DNA of 5,781 nt. Source: Sphingobacteriaceae bacterium UBA2059 (GTDB lineage Bacteria > Bacteroidota > Bacteroidia > Sphingobacteriales > Sphingobacteriaceae). Numbering within the stretch: the stretch's first letter is position 1; every line of letters begins with the position of its first letter. Under the pieces are notes generated by a model. The model saw only the letters and a list, made by a program, of their open reading frames with translations. It was not told where the DNA came from and searched no databases. The position numbers and the translations under genes were made by a program. The stretch is from the NCBI GenBank assembly GCA_002332615.1, contig DDAL01000023.1, positions 45,975 to 51,755 on the forward strand, written 5' to 3'. Of this stretch, positions 1 through 5,781 are shown in pieces.

Positions 1-465
1 GGAAGTCAGTATGCGGCCGACGGAAATTTGAAAGACTGGTGGACTGCGGAGGATAAAGCTAAGTTTAAAGCAAAGACAAAGACTCTGGTGGATCAGTTCA
101 ATGCGTATACCGTACTGGATACCATCCACGTAAACGGTGAATTTACGCTTGGGGAAAACATTGGAGATCTGGGTGGCTTAAATGCGGCTTATGAGGCTTT
201 TAAAATGACGAAGCAGGGCCAGTCAAATGAAAAAATTGATGGATTGACTCCAGATCAGCGGTTCTTCCTTTCCTGGGCTCAGGTTTGGAGAGGCAATACA
301 CTTCCTGAAACTACTTCGCAGCTTATAGTTACCGATCCGCACTCTCCGGGTGAGTATCGCACGATAGGCGCGCCTGTTAATATGGATGCATGGTATGAAG
401 CATTTAATGTAAAACCAGGCGATAAGCTTTACAAGAAGCCGGAAGAGCGTATTAAAATATGGTAA
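1..465 (+). CDS. M13-family zinc metallopeptidase (neprilysin/PepO-like), C-terminal part
   Basis: Reading frame 1 is open from the first base to TAA at 463-465 and gives 154 residues; the true start lies left of the window. Visible motifs are those of the M13 C-terminal catalytic domain. GENIGDLGG (window residues 51-59) carries the third zinc ligand, Glu52, and the conserved Asp56. The DPHSP motif at 112-116 contains His114, the equivalent of the neprilysin transition-state histidine. Arg120 in YRTIG matches the arginine that binds the substrate carboxylate. The protein ends in the family-typical Trp (RIKIW). The segment YAADGNLKDWW near the left edge normally follows closely after the HEXXH zinc motif, which must therefore lie just outside. 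Family members are about 650-700 residues and cleave peptides outside the cytoplasm, usually as periplasmic proteins or lipoproteins; the signal sequence would be in the missing part. The C-terminal Cys of mammalian neprilysin is absent, as is usual in bacterial homologues. The family call is secure; the substrate is unknown. Confidence 0.95.
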   Translation, partial: GSQYAADGNLKDWWTAEDKAKFKAKTKTLVDQFNAYTVLDTIHVNGEFTLGENIGDLGGLNAAYEAFKMTKQGQSNEKIDGLTPDQRFFLSWAQVWRGNTLPETTSQLIVTDPHSPGEYRTIGAPVNMDAWYEAFNVKPGDKLYKKPEERIKIW

Positions 466-477
466 TTGAATGATTGG

Positions 478-507
478 AAAGCCCGGGAAAAACGCCCGGG
501 CTTTTTT
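478..507 (+). terminator. Intrinsic terminator of the M13 peptidase gene
   Basis: A perfect 10-bp stem pairs AAAGCCCGGG (478-487) with CCCGGGCTTT (495-504) across a 7-base loop (488-494). The six-T run at 502-507 overlaps the end of the 3' arm. The hairpin starts 12 bases after the peptidase stop codon and is GC-rich at its core, a classic rho-independent terminator for plus-strand transcription. The A run on the left is only three bases long, so it should work poorly in the other direction. It separates the peptidase transcript from the ABC-F gene. Confidence 0.93.
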
Positions 508-540
508 GATGGCGGGATTGCGCCGAAAGTTGTAGTTTTG
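505..540 (+). promoter_or_regulatory. Candidate Bacteroidota-type promoter for the ABC-F gene
   Basis: TAGTTTTG at 533-540 matches the Bacteroidota sigma-ABfr -7 consensus TAnnTTTG at every defined position. The only plausible -33 element is TTTG at 505-508, formed by the end of the terminator T run; the 24-base spacer is a little longer than usual. Initiation about 5-7 bases past the -7 element would fall at 545-547, the GTG start codon itself. A promoter is needed here because a strong terminator lies just upstream. The -7 match is directly visible; the -33 assignment and the start point are inferences. Confidence 0.45.
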
Positions 541-544
541 CGCC

Positions 545-2461
545 GTGATTGCAATAAACAACCTTACGTTTGAAATTGGTGCACGGGCACTGTATGATGA
601 AGCAAACTGGCATATTAAACCCGGAGATAAAACAGGGCTTATAGGAGCCAACGGTACCGGTAAAACAACTCTGCTAAAATTACTCGTAGGCGAATATTCT
701 CCTACTTCGGGAACTATATCTAAAGCTAAAGAGCTTAAAATCGGGTACCTTAATCAGGACCTGCTTTCCTATCAGTCTGAAAAAAGCATTTTGCATGTGG
801 CTATGGAGGCCTTTGAGCGCCAGAATCAGCTTCATGTTGAAATTGAAAACCTCCTTAAAAAGCTTGAAACCGATTATTCGGATGACCTTTTGCATAAGCT
901 TAGCGATAAGCAGCATGAGTTTGAAAGCCTGGATGGCTATAATATAGAGTTTAAAACGCACGAGATACTTGCCGGACTTGGCTTCAGCGAAAAAGACCAG
1001 AGCAGGCCTTTGGCTGAGTTTTCGGGAGGATGGAGAATGCGTGTTATGCTTGCTAAGATCTTATTGCAGGCGCCGGACATCCTTTTGCTGGATGAGCCCA
1101 CCAACCACCTTGACCTGCCCTCTATAAAATGGCTGGAGACGTATTTGCAGGCTTTTGACGGCGCTATTGTCATTGTGTCGCATGACCGCTGGTTTCTGGA
1201 TAGGGTTGTTAACCGCATAGTCGAAGCGCGTAAAGGCAAGCTTACTTCTTATGCAGGTAATTACAGCTTTTACCTCGAAGAAAAGGAACTTAGAGGTGAA
1301 ATCCAACGCAATGAGTTTAAAAACCAGCAACAGAAAATTAAGCAGGAAGAACGCCTTATTGAACGCTTTAGAGCCAAGGCCAGCAAAGCAAAGTTTGCCC
1401 AATCACGCATGAAGATGCTTGAGAAAATGGATAGGGTAGACGATGTGGATAATGATAACCCCAGTGTTAATTTTACGTTCAAGTTTACCAGGCCGTCCGG
1501 CAGGCATGTGGTTCGGCTGGAAAACGTCAGTAAGTCTTATCCTGCCATAAACATCCTTGAGCATGCTGATGCGGTAATTGAAAAGGGAGACAAAATTGCA
1601 CTTATAGGTGCAAACGGTAAAGGAAAGTCCACTCTTTTGAGAATTATTGCCGGCACTGAATCCTGCCAGGGCGAGTGTATTAAAGGACATAATGTGACAG
1701 AAACTTTTTTCGCCCAGCACCAGTTGGAGTCGCTCCACCTGGAGCATGAGGTTTTGCAGGAGCTACAGTCTTTTGCACCCAAGCATACTGAAACAGAGCT
1801 GCGTTCTATTTTAGGAAGCTTTTTATTTACGGGCGATGATGTATTTAAGAAAATTAAGGTATTGTCGGGCGGTGAGAAATCGCGCGTTGCACTTGCAAAG
1901 GCTTTAACGGCAGACGCTAATTTTCTGATACTGGATGAGCCTACTAACCACCTTGACATTCAATCTGTTAATATCCTGATACAGGCCCTTAATCAGTTCA
2001 ACGGAACGTTTATCGTAGTTTCCCACGACCGTTACTTACTGGATAATGTGGCAAACAAGATATGGTATATTGAAGACCACAAAATTAAAGAGTATCCCGG
2101 TACCTATAGGGAACACGAAGAGTGGCAGTCTAAAAGGGTTATTCCTGCTGTTAAACAAGCAGCGGCTGCGCCGGAAAAGACCAAGAAAGACCCTGCTCCC
2201 AAGTCTGGAACCGAGGCAGAGAAGGCTAAACAGTTGAAAAAACTGAATAATGAACTACAGCTCATTGAAGAGCGCATTGCCTCACTTGATAAGAAAACAA
2301 AGGCAATAGAAGCTGAGCTTGCGGAGGAAGACCTTTATCATGATAAGGAAAAACTGAACGCCGTCAACAATCGTTATCAGGAAGTGAAAACTCAAAGCAG
2401 GAAAGAGCAGACTGATTGGGAAAAGCTTGCTGAAGAGATCATGACCTTGGAACAAAAATAA
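545..2461 (+). CDS. ABC-F family ATPase (YheS/ABCF3-like translation factor)
   Basis: A 638-residue soluble protein has two ATP-binding cassettes and no membrane segments, the ABC-F layout. Cassette 1 shows Walker A GANGTGKTT (34-42), signature FSGGWR (159-164), Walker B ILLLDE (179-184) and H-loop His213. Cassette 2 shows GANGKGKST (355-363), LSGGEKS (from 440), Walker B with Asp464-Glu465, and His494. Both catalytic glutamates are present. The charged linker at about 245-300, with RFRAKASKAKFAQSR, closely resembles E. coli YheS, as does the SGGWR signature. A Lys/Ala/Pro-rich hinge (about 545-570) leads into a C-terminal coiled coil (about 570-638). ABC-F proteins bind the ribosomal E site and act on stalled or initiating ribosomes; some members give antibiotic resistance, but nothing here marks this one as such. 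GTG at 545 is chosen because an in-frame TAG lies at 533, no ATG follows nearby, and MIAINNLTF is a typical N-terminus. No Shine-Dalgarno is visible. The thioesterase gene follows after 26 bases. Confidence 0.95.
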   Translation: MIAINNLTFEIGARALYDEANWHIKPGDKTGLIGANGTGKTTLLKLLVGEYSPTSGTISKAKELKIGYLNQDLLSYQSEKSILHVAMEAFERQNQLHVEIENLLKKLETDYSDDLLHKLSDKQHEFESLDGYNIEFKTHEILAGLGFSEKDQSRPLAEFSGGWRMRVMLAKILLQAPDILLLDEPTNHLDLPSIKWLETYLQAFDGAIVIVSHDRWFLDRVVNRIVEARKGKLTSYAGNYSFYLEEKELRGEIQRNEFKNQQQKIKQEERLIERFRAKASKAKFAQSRMKMLEKMDRVDDVDNDNPSVNFTFKFTRPSGRHVVRLENVSKSYPAINILEHADAVIEKGDKIALIGANGKGKSTLLRIIAGTESCQGECIKGHNVTETFFAQHQLESLHLEHEVLQELQSFAPKHTETELRSILGSFLFTGDDVFKKIKVLSGGEKSRVALAKALTADANFLILDEPTNHLDIQSVNILIQALNQFNGTFIVVSHDRYLLDNVANKIWYIEDHKIKEYPGTYREHEEWQSKRVIPAVKQAAAAPEKTKKDPAPKSGTEAEKAKQLKKLNNELQLIEERIASLDKKTKAIEAELAEEDLYHDKEKLNAVNNRYQEVKTQSRKEQTDWEKLAEEIMTLEQK

Positions 2462-2487
2462 CAACCTAACAACTTTAGCAAACCTGT

Positions 2488-3015
2488 ATGAAAGTACAAT
2501 CGAGAACACCGTCTGAATCGTTAACTGAAATGAGTCAGCTGGTAATGCCCAATGATACCAATCCGTATCACAATCTTATGGGTGGGCGCCTGATGTATAT
2601 GATGGATATCGCAGCTGCTATTTGTGCGCAGAGGCACGCCAATAATATTGTTGTGACAGCTTCCGTAGACAATGTTTCTTTCAGGCACCCCATAAAGCTT
2701 GGAAATGTAGTTACAATTAAGGCGAAACTTACCAGGGCGTTTAAGACTTCTATGGAGGTGCGTATTGAGGCCTGGGACGAGAATTACTGTGCCGGCGAGG
2801 TAATAAAAAGCAATGAGGCTTTCTTTACGTTTGTGGCGCTGGGTGAAGACGGAAGGCCTGTTCCGGTGCCTGAACTTGTACCGGAAACATCAGAGGAAAA
2901 GCAATTATACGATACCGCAATGACCCGCAGAGAACTTCGCCTTATACTTGCTGAGAAAATGCGGCCTGAGAATGCTACAGGCTTGAAGTCGATCTTCTTT
3001 CCTGAAATGGGTTAA
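2488..3015 (+). CDS. Acyl-CoA thioesterase, hotdog fold (YciA/ACOT type)
   Basis: The 175-residue cytosolic protein carries the signature of YciA-like acyl-CoA hydrolases. MPNDTNPYHNLMGG (20-33) leads into the central helix with Asp40 in LMYMMD, the probable catalytic acid. A second hotdog strand region reads SVDNVSFRHPIKLG (59-72). Such enzymes cut acyl-CoA to free acid and CoA, usually as hexamers, and help set acyl-CoA pools; chain-length preference cannot be read from the sequence. A C-terminal tail of about 55 residues, rich in Glu, Arg and Pro, follows the core and is consistent with bacterial ACOT homologues. The ATG at 2488 is the only well-placed start, although no Shine-Dalgarno precedes it. 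The 26-base gap from the ABC-F gene holds no terminator and no clear promoter, so the two are probably co-transcribed. The stop codon overlaps that of the convergent EVE gene. Confidence 0.92.
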   Translation: MKVQSRTPSESLTEMSQLVMPNDTNPYHNLMGGRLMYMMDIAAAICAQRHANNIVVTASVDNVSFRHPIKLGNVVTIKAKLTRAFKTSMEVRIEAWDENYCAGEVIKSNEAFFTFVALGEDGRPVPVPELVPETSEEKQLYDTAMTRRELRLILAEKMRPENATGLKSIFFPEMG

Positions 3016-3425
3016 GAGGTACTGCTGCTTAACTCTAGGATCCGGTCAAATTCTTCCTTTTTAAGTGCCATAACCGACAGGCGACCCTGCTTTACAAGAC
3101 CTATTTGTTGCAACCGGCTGTCGGATTTGATCATCTCCAGTGTAACCGGCTTTTCCAGCGTCTCTACCGGCTTAAGATCTACAACGAACCATTTTGCGTC
3201 TTCGGTTGTAGGGTCAGGATAATGTTCTCTCGTAACCTCTGCGACTCCCACAACCTCTTTGCCTTCGTTGCTATGATAAAAAAGCACAAGGTCACCTTTT
3301 TTCATCTCTTTTAAATTATTTCGTGCCTGATAATTCCGCACACCATCCCAAAAGGTGCTTCCATCCCGGTTAAACTTTTGCCAGCTGTATTTAAAAGGTT
3401 CGGATTTAACCAACCAGTACTTCAT
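3012..3425 (-). CDS. EVE domain-containing protein (thymocyte nuclear protein 1-like)
   Basis: This complete 137-residue protein consists almost entirely of one EVE domain, a fold of the PUA superfamily. Hallmarks are the N-terminal MKYWLVKSEP (1-10), WDGVRNYQARNNL (26-38), KKGDLVLFYHSN (42-53), the strand VVGVAEV (58-64) and the YPDPT turn (69-73). EVE proteins of this length occur widely in bacteria and match human THYN1. Related domains bind modified bases such as 5-methylcytosine or its derivatives in an aromatic pocket, so a nucleic-acid reader role is likely, but the ligand here is unknown. The ATG at 3423-3425 is the natural family start; the upstream region is AT-rich without a Shine-Dalgarno. 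The gene converges on the thioesterase gene with a 4-base stop overlap and diverges from ligD, leaving a 121-base shared upstream region. The family call is secure; the function is inferred. Confidence 0.95.
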   Translation of the reverse strand: MKYWLVKSEPFKYSWQKFNRDGSTFWDGVRNYQARNNLKEMKKGDLVLFYHSNEGKEVVGVAEVTREHYPDPTTEDAKWFVVDLKPVETLEKPVTLEMIKSDSRLQQIGLVKQGRLSVMALKKEEFDRILELSSSTS

Positions 3426-3546
3426 ATTTCTAAATTTTACTGTTGCAAAGTAAAGGAATATACCCGAACCGCCATATATAGTTCAAACCTTTATCAGCTT
3501 GTTTATGTTGGAATTAGACGTTACTCGTACTGCTAAAATATACACT
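3426..3546. other. Divergent intergenic region between the EVE gene and ligD
   Basis: This 121-base AT-rich stretch must hold the start signals for both the minus-strand EVE gene and plus-strand ligD. I find no terminator, no strong inverted repeat and no exact TAnnTTTG on the plus strand. TTG triplets at 3499-3501 and 3508-3510 could serve as -33 elements for ligD, but the sequences 20 bases downstream (near 3521 and 3534) match the -7 consensus poorly. The ligD promoter is therefore unassigned. Confidence 0.6.
3446..3453 (-). promoter_or_regulatory. Weak -7-like element upstream of the EVE gene
   Basis: On the minus strand the sequence reads TTACTTTG, seven of eight positions of the Bacteroidota -7 consensus TAnnTTTG (second base T instead of A). 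Initiation a few bases downstream would give a leader of roughly 15 bases before the ATG at 3425. I see no convincing -33 TTG at the right spacing, so this is tentative. Confidence 0.3.
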
Positions 3547-5781
3547 ATGGGCCTTGACAAATACATTGAGAAAAGAGATTTTACTAAAACCTCAGAACCT
3601 GCTTCGGGAAAAAGCTCTGCTAAAGGAAGGCTGAGATTCGTGGTTCAAAAGCATGACGCTTCTCATCTTCATTATGATTTCAGGCTTGAAATGGAAGGTG
3701 TATTGAAAAGCTGGGCTGTACCTAAAGGACCTTCGATGGATCCGGAAGTAAAACGACTGGCAATGATGGTTGAAGATCATCCGTATGATTACCGAACTTT
3801 CGAAGGGGTAATTCCGAAGGGTCAGTATGGCGGTGGTACCGTTATGGTTTGGGATGAGGGTACCTATGAAGCGGTTGAAGGCAATGGCAAGACCAGAAAA
3901 GAGAAGGAAAAGTCCTTAATGCTTGGGCTTAAGGCGGGTAAACTTAAAATCAAGCTGGAAGGCAGGAAGCTCAAAGGAGAATTTGCGCTGGTAAAAGCTT
4001 ATGGACGCGGAGAAAACAGCTGGCTGCTGATGAAACTTGACGACGATTTTGCAATGAAGGAGGATATCACTCTTCAGGATCTGTCTGTACAGTCGGGCAG
4101 AAGTCTGGAAATGATTGCCGAGCACCCCGAAAGGGTTTATGGCCAGAAAGATGAAGAAGGATCTCAGCGAACGGAAGCGCCTGCAAAAGTTGAAAAGATT
4201 ATGAAAGCAGCTGGCAAAAAAGCTTCCATGCCAAAGGATATAAAACCTATGCTGGCTACTCTGGTCGATGAGCCGTTTGACGACCCGGACTGGATTTATG
4301 AGATTAAATGGGATGGCTACAGGGCGCTTGCTTTCTTAAACGGAAAAGATGTAGAGATAAGCTCAAGAAATACAAAGTCCTTTAATGATAAATTTTATCC
4401 GGTTCTTGACGCTTTAAAGGCGCTTAATCTAAAGGCTGTTATTGACGGAGAGATCGTGGTTCTTAACGATAAAGGAGTTTCTAATTTTAGTGCTTTACAG
4501 AACTGGCGCAGCGAAGCGGACGGGCACCTGGTCTTTTATGTATTTGACATTTTATGGCATGAGGGAAAGGACCTCACTCATTTACCTCTCTACCGAAGAC
4601 AGGAAATACTGCAAGATGTATTGCCCGATGGCGGTGACATGATCAGGCTGAGCAAACCCTTCAAAACCAGCGGTACTGAGTTCTTTGCAGCGGCCGAGAA
4701 AGCAAATCTGGAAGGGATTATGGCCAAAAAAGCGGACAGTACTTACTCGCCGGGTCTGCGTTCAAAGGAATGGCTAAAAGTGAAAGTACACAAGCGACAG
4801 GAAGTCATCATTGGAGGCTATACTAAGAATGCCGGAACTTCTAAAGCATTTAGTGCCCTCTTGCTGGGTGTTTATGAAAACGGCTTGTTTAAGTATGTAG
4901 GCAAGGTAGGAACAGGATTTTCAGATAAACTGCAAAAACAAATGATGGAAAGTTTTAAAAGCAAAGTTATCGATAGGAGTCCTTTTGAAACTGAGCCAGA
5001 CTATAACAAACCGTCGAGATTCAGGCCTAACCCGCCAAAGGCTAATGCTACCTGGCTAAAGCCCGAGCTGGTATGTGAAGTAAGCTTTTCGGAAGTTACT
5101 GAAGACGGGGTGTTCAGGCACCCGTCTTTTAAAGGAATGCGTGAGGATAAGAAAGCGAAAGATGTAGTGCGGGAAGTTGCGCAGCCTGCTCAGGAATTGA
5201 TTGAGCAGCAAACGGATATGGAGAAACATAAAGCGGTATATGCTCCAAAGAACAAGGGTCGTAAAACATTGCTTAACCCGACAGAAGAGACTCAGGTAAA
5301 AAAGGTAGTTGGAAAAACATTGAAGTTTACAAATCTGAGCAAAGTTTACTGGCCGGAAGATGGGGTAACCAAGCGCGATGTATTTAATTTTTATTATCAG
5401 ATTGCAGAATACATTTTGCCTTATCTCAGGGACAGGCCTCAATCTCTTAACCGCTTTCCGGGTGGTATCCATGGCCCTAGTTTTTATCAGAAGAACGTGA
5501 AAGACAAGGCGCCTGAATGGGCTGAAACCTTTCCTTATACTACTAGCGAGGGCGAGAATAAGGAGTTCCTGGTAGCAAAGGATGATGCCAGTTTGTTATG
5601 GATGGCATCGCTGGGTTGTATTGAAATGAACCCTTGGTTTAGCAGGATACAATCGCCCGACAATCCTGACTATTGTGTAATTGACCTTGATCCTGATCAG
5701 AATACATTTGAACAGGTGATTGAAGCGGCATGCCAGGTTAAGCAGATACTCGACGCTATTGAAGTACCGGCCTGGTGCAAA
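3547..5781 (+). CDS. ligD: ATP-dependent DNA ligase D (PE-LIG-POL), 3' end outside the window
   Basis: The frame is open from ATG 3547 to the right edge, 745 residues, with three domains in order. The 3'-phosphoesterase domain (about 1-170) has His36, His42, Asp44 and Arg46 in HDASHLHYDFRLE plus His78, matching the metal and phosphate ligands of Pseudomonas LigD. The ligase domain (about 230-535) has motif I EIKWDGYR with nucleotidyl-lysine Lys254, DGE at 300-302, YVFDILW at 331-337, EGIMAKK at 389-395, and the motif V lysines Lys411 and Lys413 in WLKVKV. An OB-fold follows, with FRHPSFKGMR at 523-532. After a linker, the primase-like polymerase domain (from about 592) shows its first two metal aspartates, Asp713 and Asp715, in DLDPD. 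Full proteins are usually 800-900 residues, so the end of the polymerase domain, with its third aspartate, is missing. LigD joins double-strand breaks with Ku, filling and trimming ends. ATG 3505 is also in frame, but MGLDKYIEKRDF is the usual family N-terminus. Confidence 0.96.
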   Translation, partial: MGLDKYIEKRDFTKTSEPASGKSSAKGRLRFVVQKHDASHLHYDFRLEMEGVLKSWAVPKGPSMDPEVKRLAMMVEDHPYDYRTFEGVIPKGQYGGGTVMVWDEGTYEAVEGNGKTRKEKEKSLMLGLKAGKLKIKLEGRKLKGEFALVKAYGRGENSWLLMKLDDDFAMKEDITLQDLSVQSGRSLEMIAEHPERVYGQKDEEGSQRTEAPAKVEKIMKAAGKKASMPKDIKPMLATLVDEPFDDPDWIYEIKWDGYRALAFLNGKDVEISSRNTKSFNDKFYPVLDALKALNLKAVIDGEIVVLNDKGVSNFSALQNWRSEADGHLVFYVFDILWHEGKDLTHLPLYRRQEILQDVLPDGGDMIRLSKPFKTSGTEFFAAAEKANLEGIMAKKADSTYSPGLRSKEWLKVKVHKRQEVIIGGYTKNAGTSKAFSALLLGVYENGLFKYVGKVGTGFSDKLQKQMMESFKSKVIDRSPFETEPDYNKPSRFRPNPPKANATWLKPELVCEVSFSEVTEDGVFRHPSFKGMREDKKAKDVVREVAQPAQELIEQQTDMEKHKAVYAPKNKGRKTLLNPTEETQVKKVVGKTLKFTNLSKVYWPEDGVTKRDVFNFYYQIAEYILPYLRDRPQSLNRFPGGIHGPSFYQKNVKDKAPEWAETFPYTTSEGENKEFLVAKDDASLLWMASLGCIEMNPWFSRIQSPDNPDYCVIDLDPDQNTFEQVIEAACQVKQILDAIEVPAWCK

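Noticed and set aside
28..30. TTG at 28 as the start of a short 145-codon gene
   Set aside because: The frame is open to base 1 and the upstream residues (YAADGN) are conserved M13 sequence, so this is an internal codon of a partial gene.
223..651. Minus-strand open frame of 142 codons opposite the peptidase end and ABC-F start
   Set aside because: It runs antisense through two well-supported genes and the terminator hairpin, and its translation has no recognisable domain.
1088..1957. 27-base near-identical direct repeat (1088-1114 and 1931-1957, two mismatches)
   Set aside because: Both copies encode LDEPTNHLD, the Walker B/D-loop of the two ABC cassettes; protein constraint explains the similarity, so no recombination or mobile origin is needed.
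937..1959. Several minus-strand open frames opposite the ABC-F gene
   Set aside because: Each is the antisense shadow of a strongly coding region with intact ABC motifs; compositions are Ser/Leu/Phe-rich and unlike real proteins.
2046..2237. Plus-strand 63-codon frame inside the ABC-F gene
   Set aside because: It is an out-of-frame reading of the second cassette end and the Lys-rich hinge, with no independent start signal or domain.
2462..2487. Possible promoter for the thioesterase gene in the 26-base gap
   Set aside because: No TAnnTTTG is present; the CTTTAG sequence is a poor match and the short gap without a terminator favours co-transcription.
4442..4642. Plus-strand 66-codon frame inside ligD
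   Set aside because: It overlaps the ligase catalytic domain in another frame; the ligD frame carries all the motifs here.
5056..5472. Minus-strand 138-codon frame opposite ligD
   Set aside because: Antisense to the OB-fold, linker and polymerase domain start of LigD; hydrophobic, low-complexity translation without a known domain.

Overview
The window looks like ordinary chromosomal DNA from a member of the Bacteroidota, most likely a Sphingobacteriales/Chitinophagales-type environmental lineage. Three things point there. None of the genes has a recognisable Shine-Dalgarno sequence. A perfect match to the Bacteroidota -7 promoter element (TAnnTTTG) lies before the second gene. The ligase LigD has the domain order phosphoesterase-ligase-polymerase, with a Bacteroidota-like N-terminus. 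Base composition is moderate, in the low-to-mid 40s % GC by eye, and even across the window. I see no sign of recent transfer: no tRNA or rRNA, no insertion sequence, no CRISPR array, no phage genes.

Layout. (1) Bases 1-465 hold the 3' end of an M13-family (neprilysin/PepO-like) zinc metallopeptidase, closed by a strong intrinsic terminator at 478-507. (2) Bases 545-2461 encode a complete 638-residue ABC-F ATPase, closest by motif to the YheS/ABCF3 subgroup. It starts at a GTG directly behind a candidate promoter, so its mRNA may have almost no leader. (3) Bases 2488-3015 encode a YciA-type hotdog acyl-CoA thioesterase, 26 bases behind the ABC-F gene and probably co-transcribed with it. (4) Bases 3012-3425, on the minus strand, encode a 137-residue EVE-domain protein that converges on the thioesterase gene; the two stop codons share one TTAA. 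(5) A 121-base divergent intergenic region (3426-3546) separates the EVE gene from (6) a multidomain DNA ligase D gene, 3547 to the right edge, of which 745 codons are present.

The genes do not form one obvious pathway. The ABC-F/thioesterase pair looks like a housekeeping operon for ribosome function and acyl-CoA turnover. LigD is the ligase/polymerase/end-processing enzyme of bacterial non-homologous end joining; its partner Ku is not in the window. The divergent EVE gene may bind modified nucleic-acid bases, so a functional link to LigD is conceivable but unproven.

I found no convincing new system. The observations most worth checking are the possibly leaderless GTG start of the ABC-F gene with its terminator-embedded -33 element, the shared TTAA stop of the convergent pair, the Asn at a usually His position in the LigD polymerase domain, and the EVE/ligD divergent pair.
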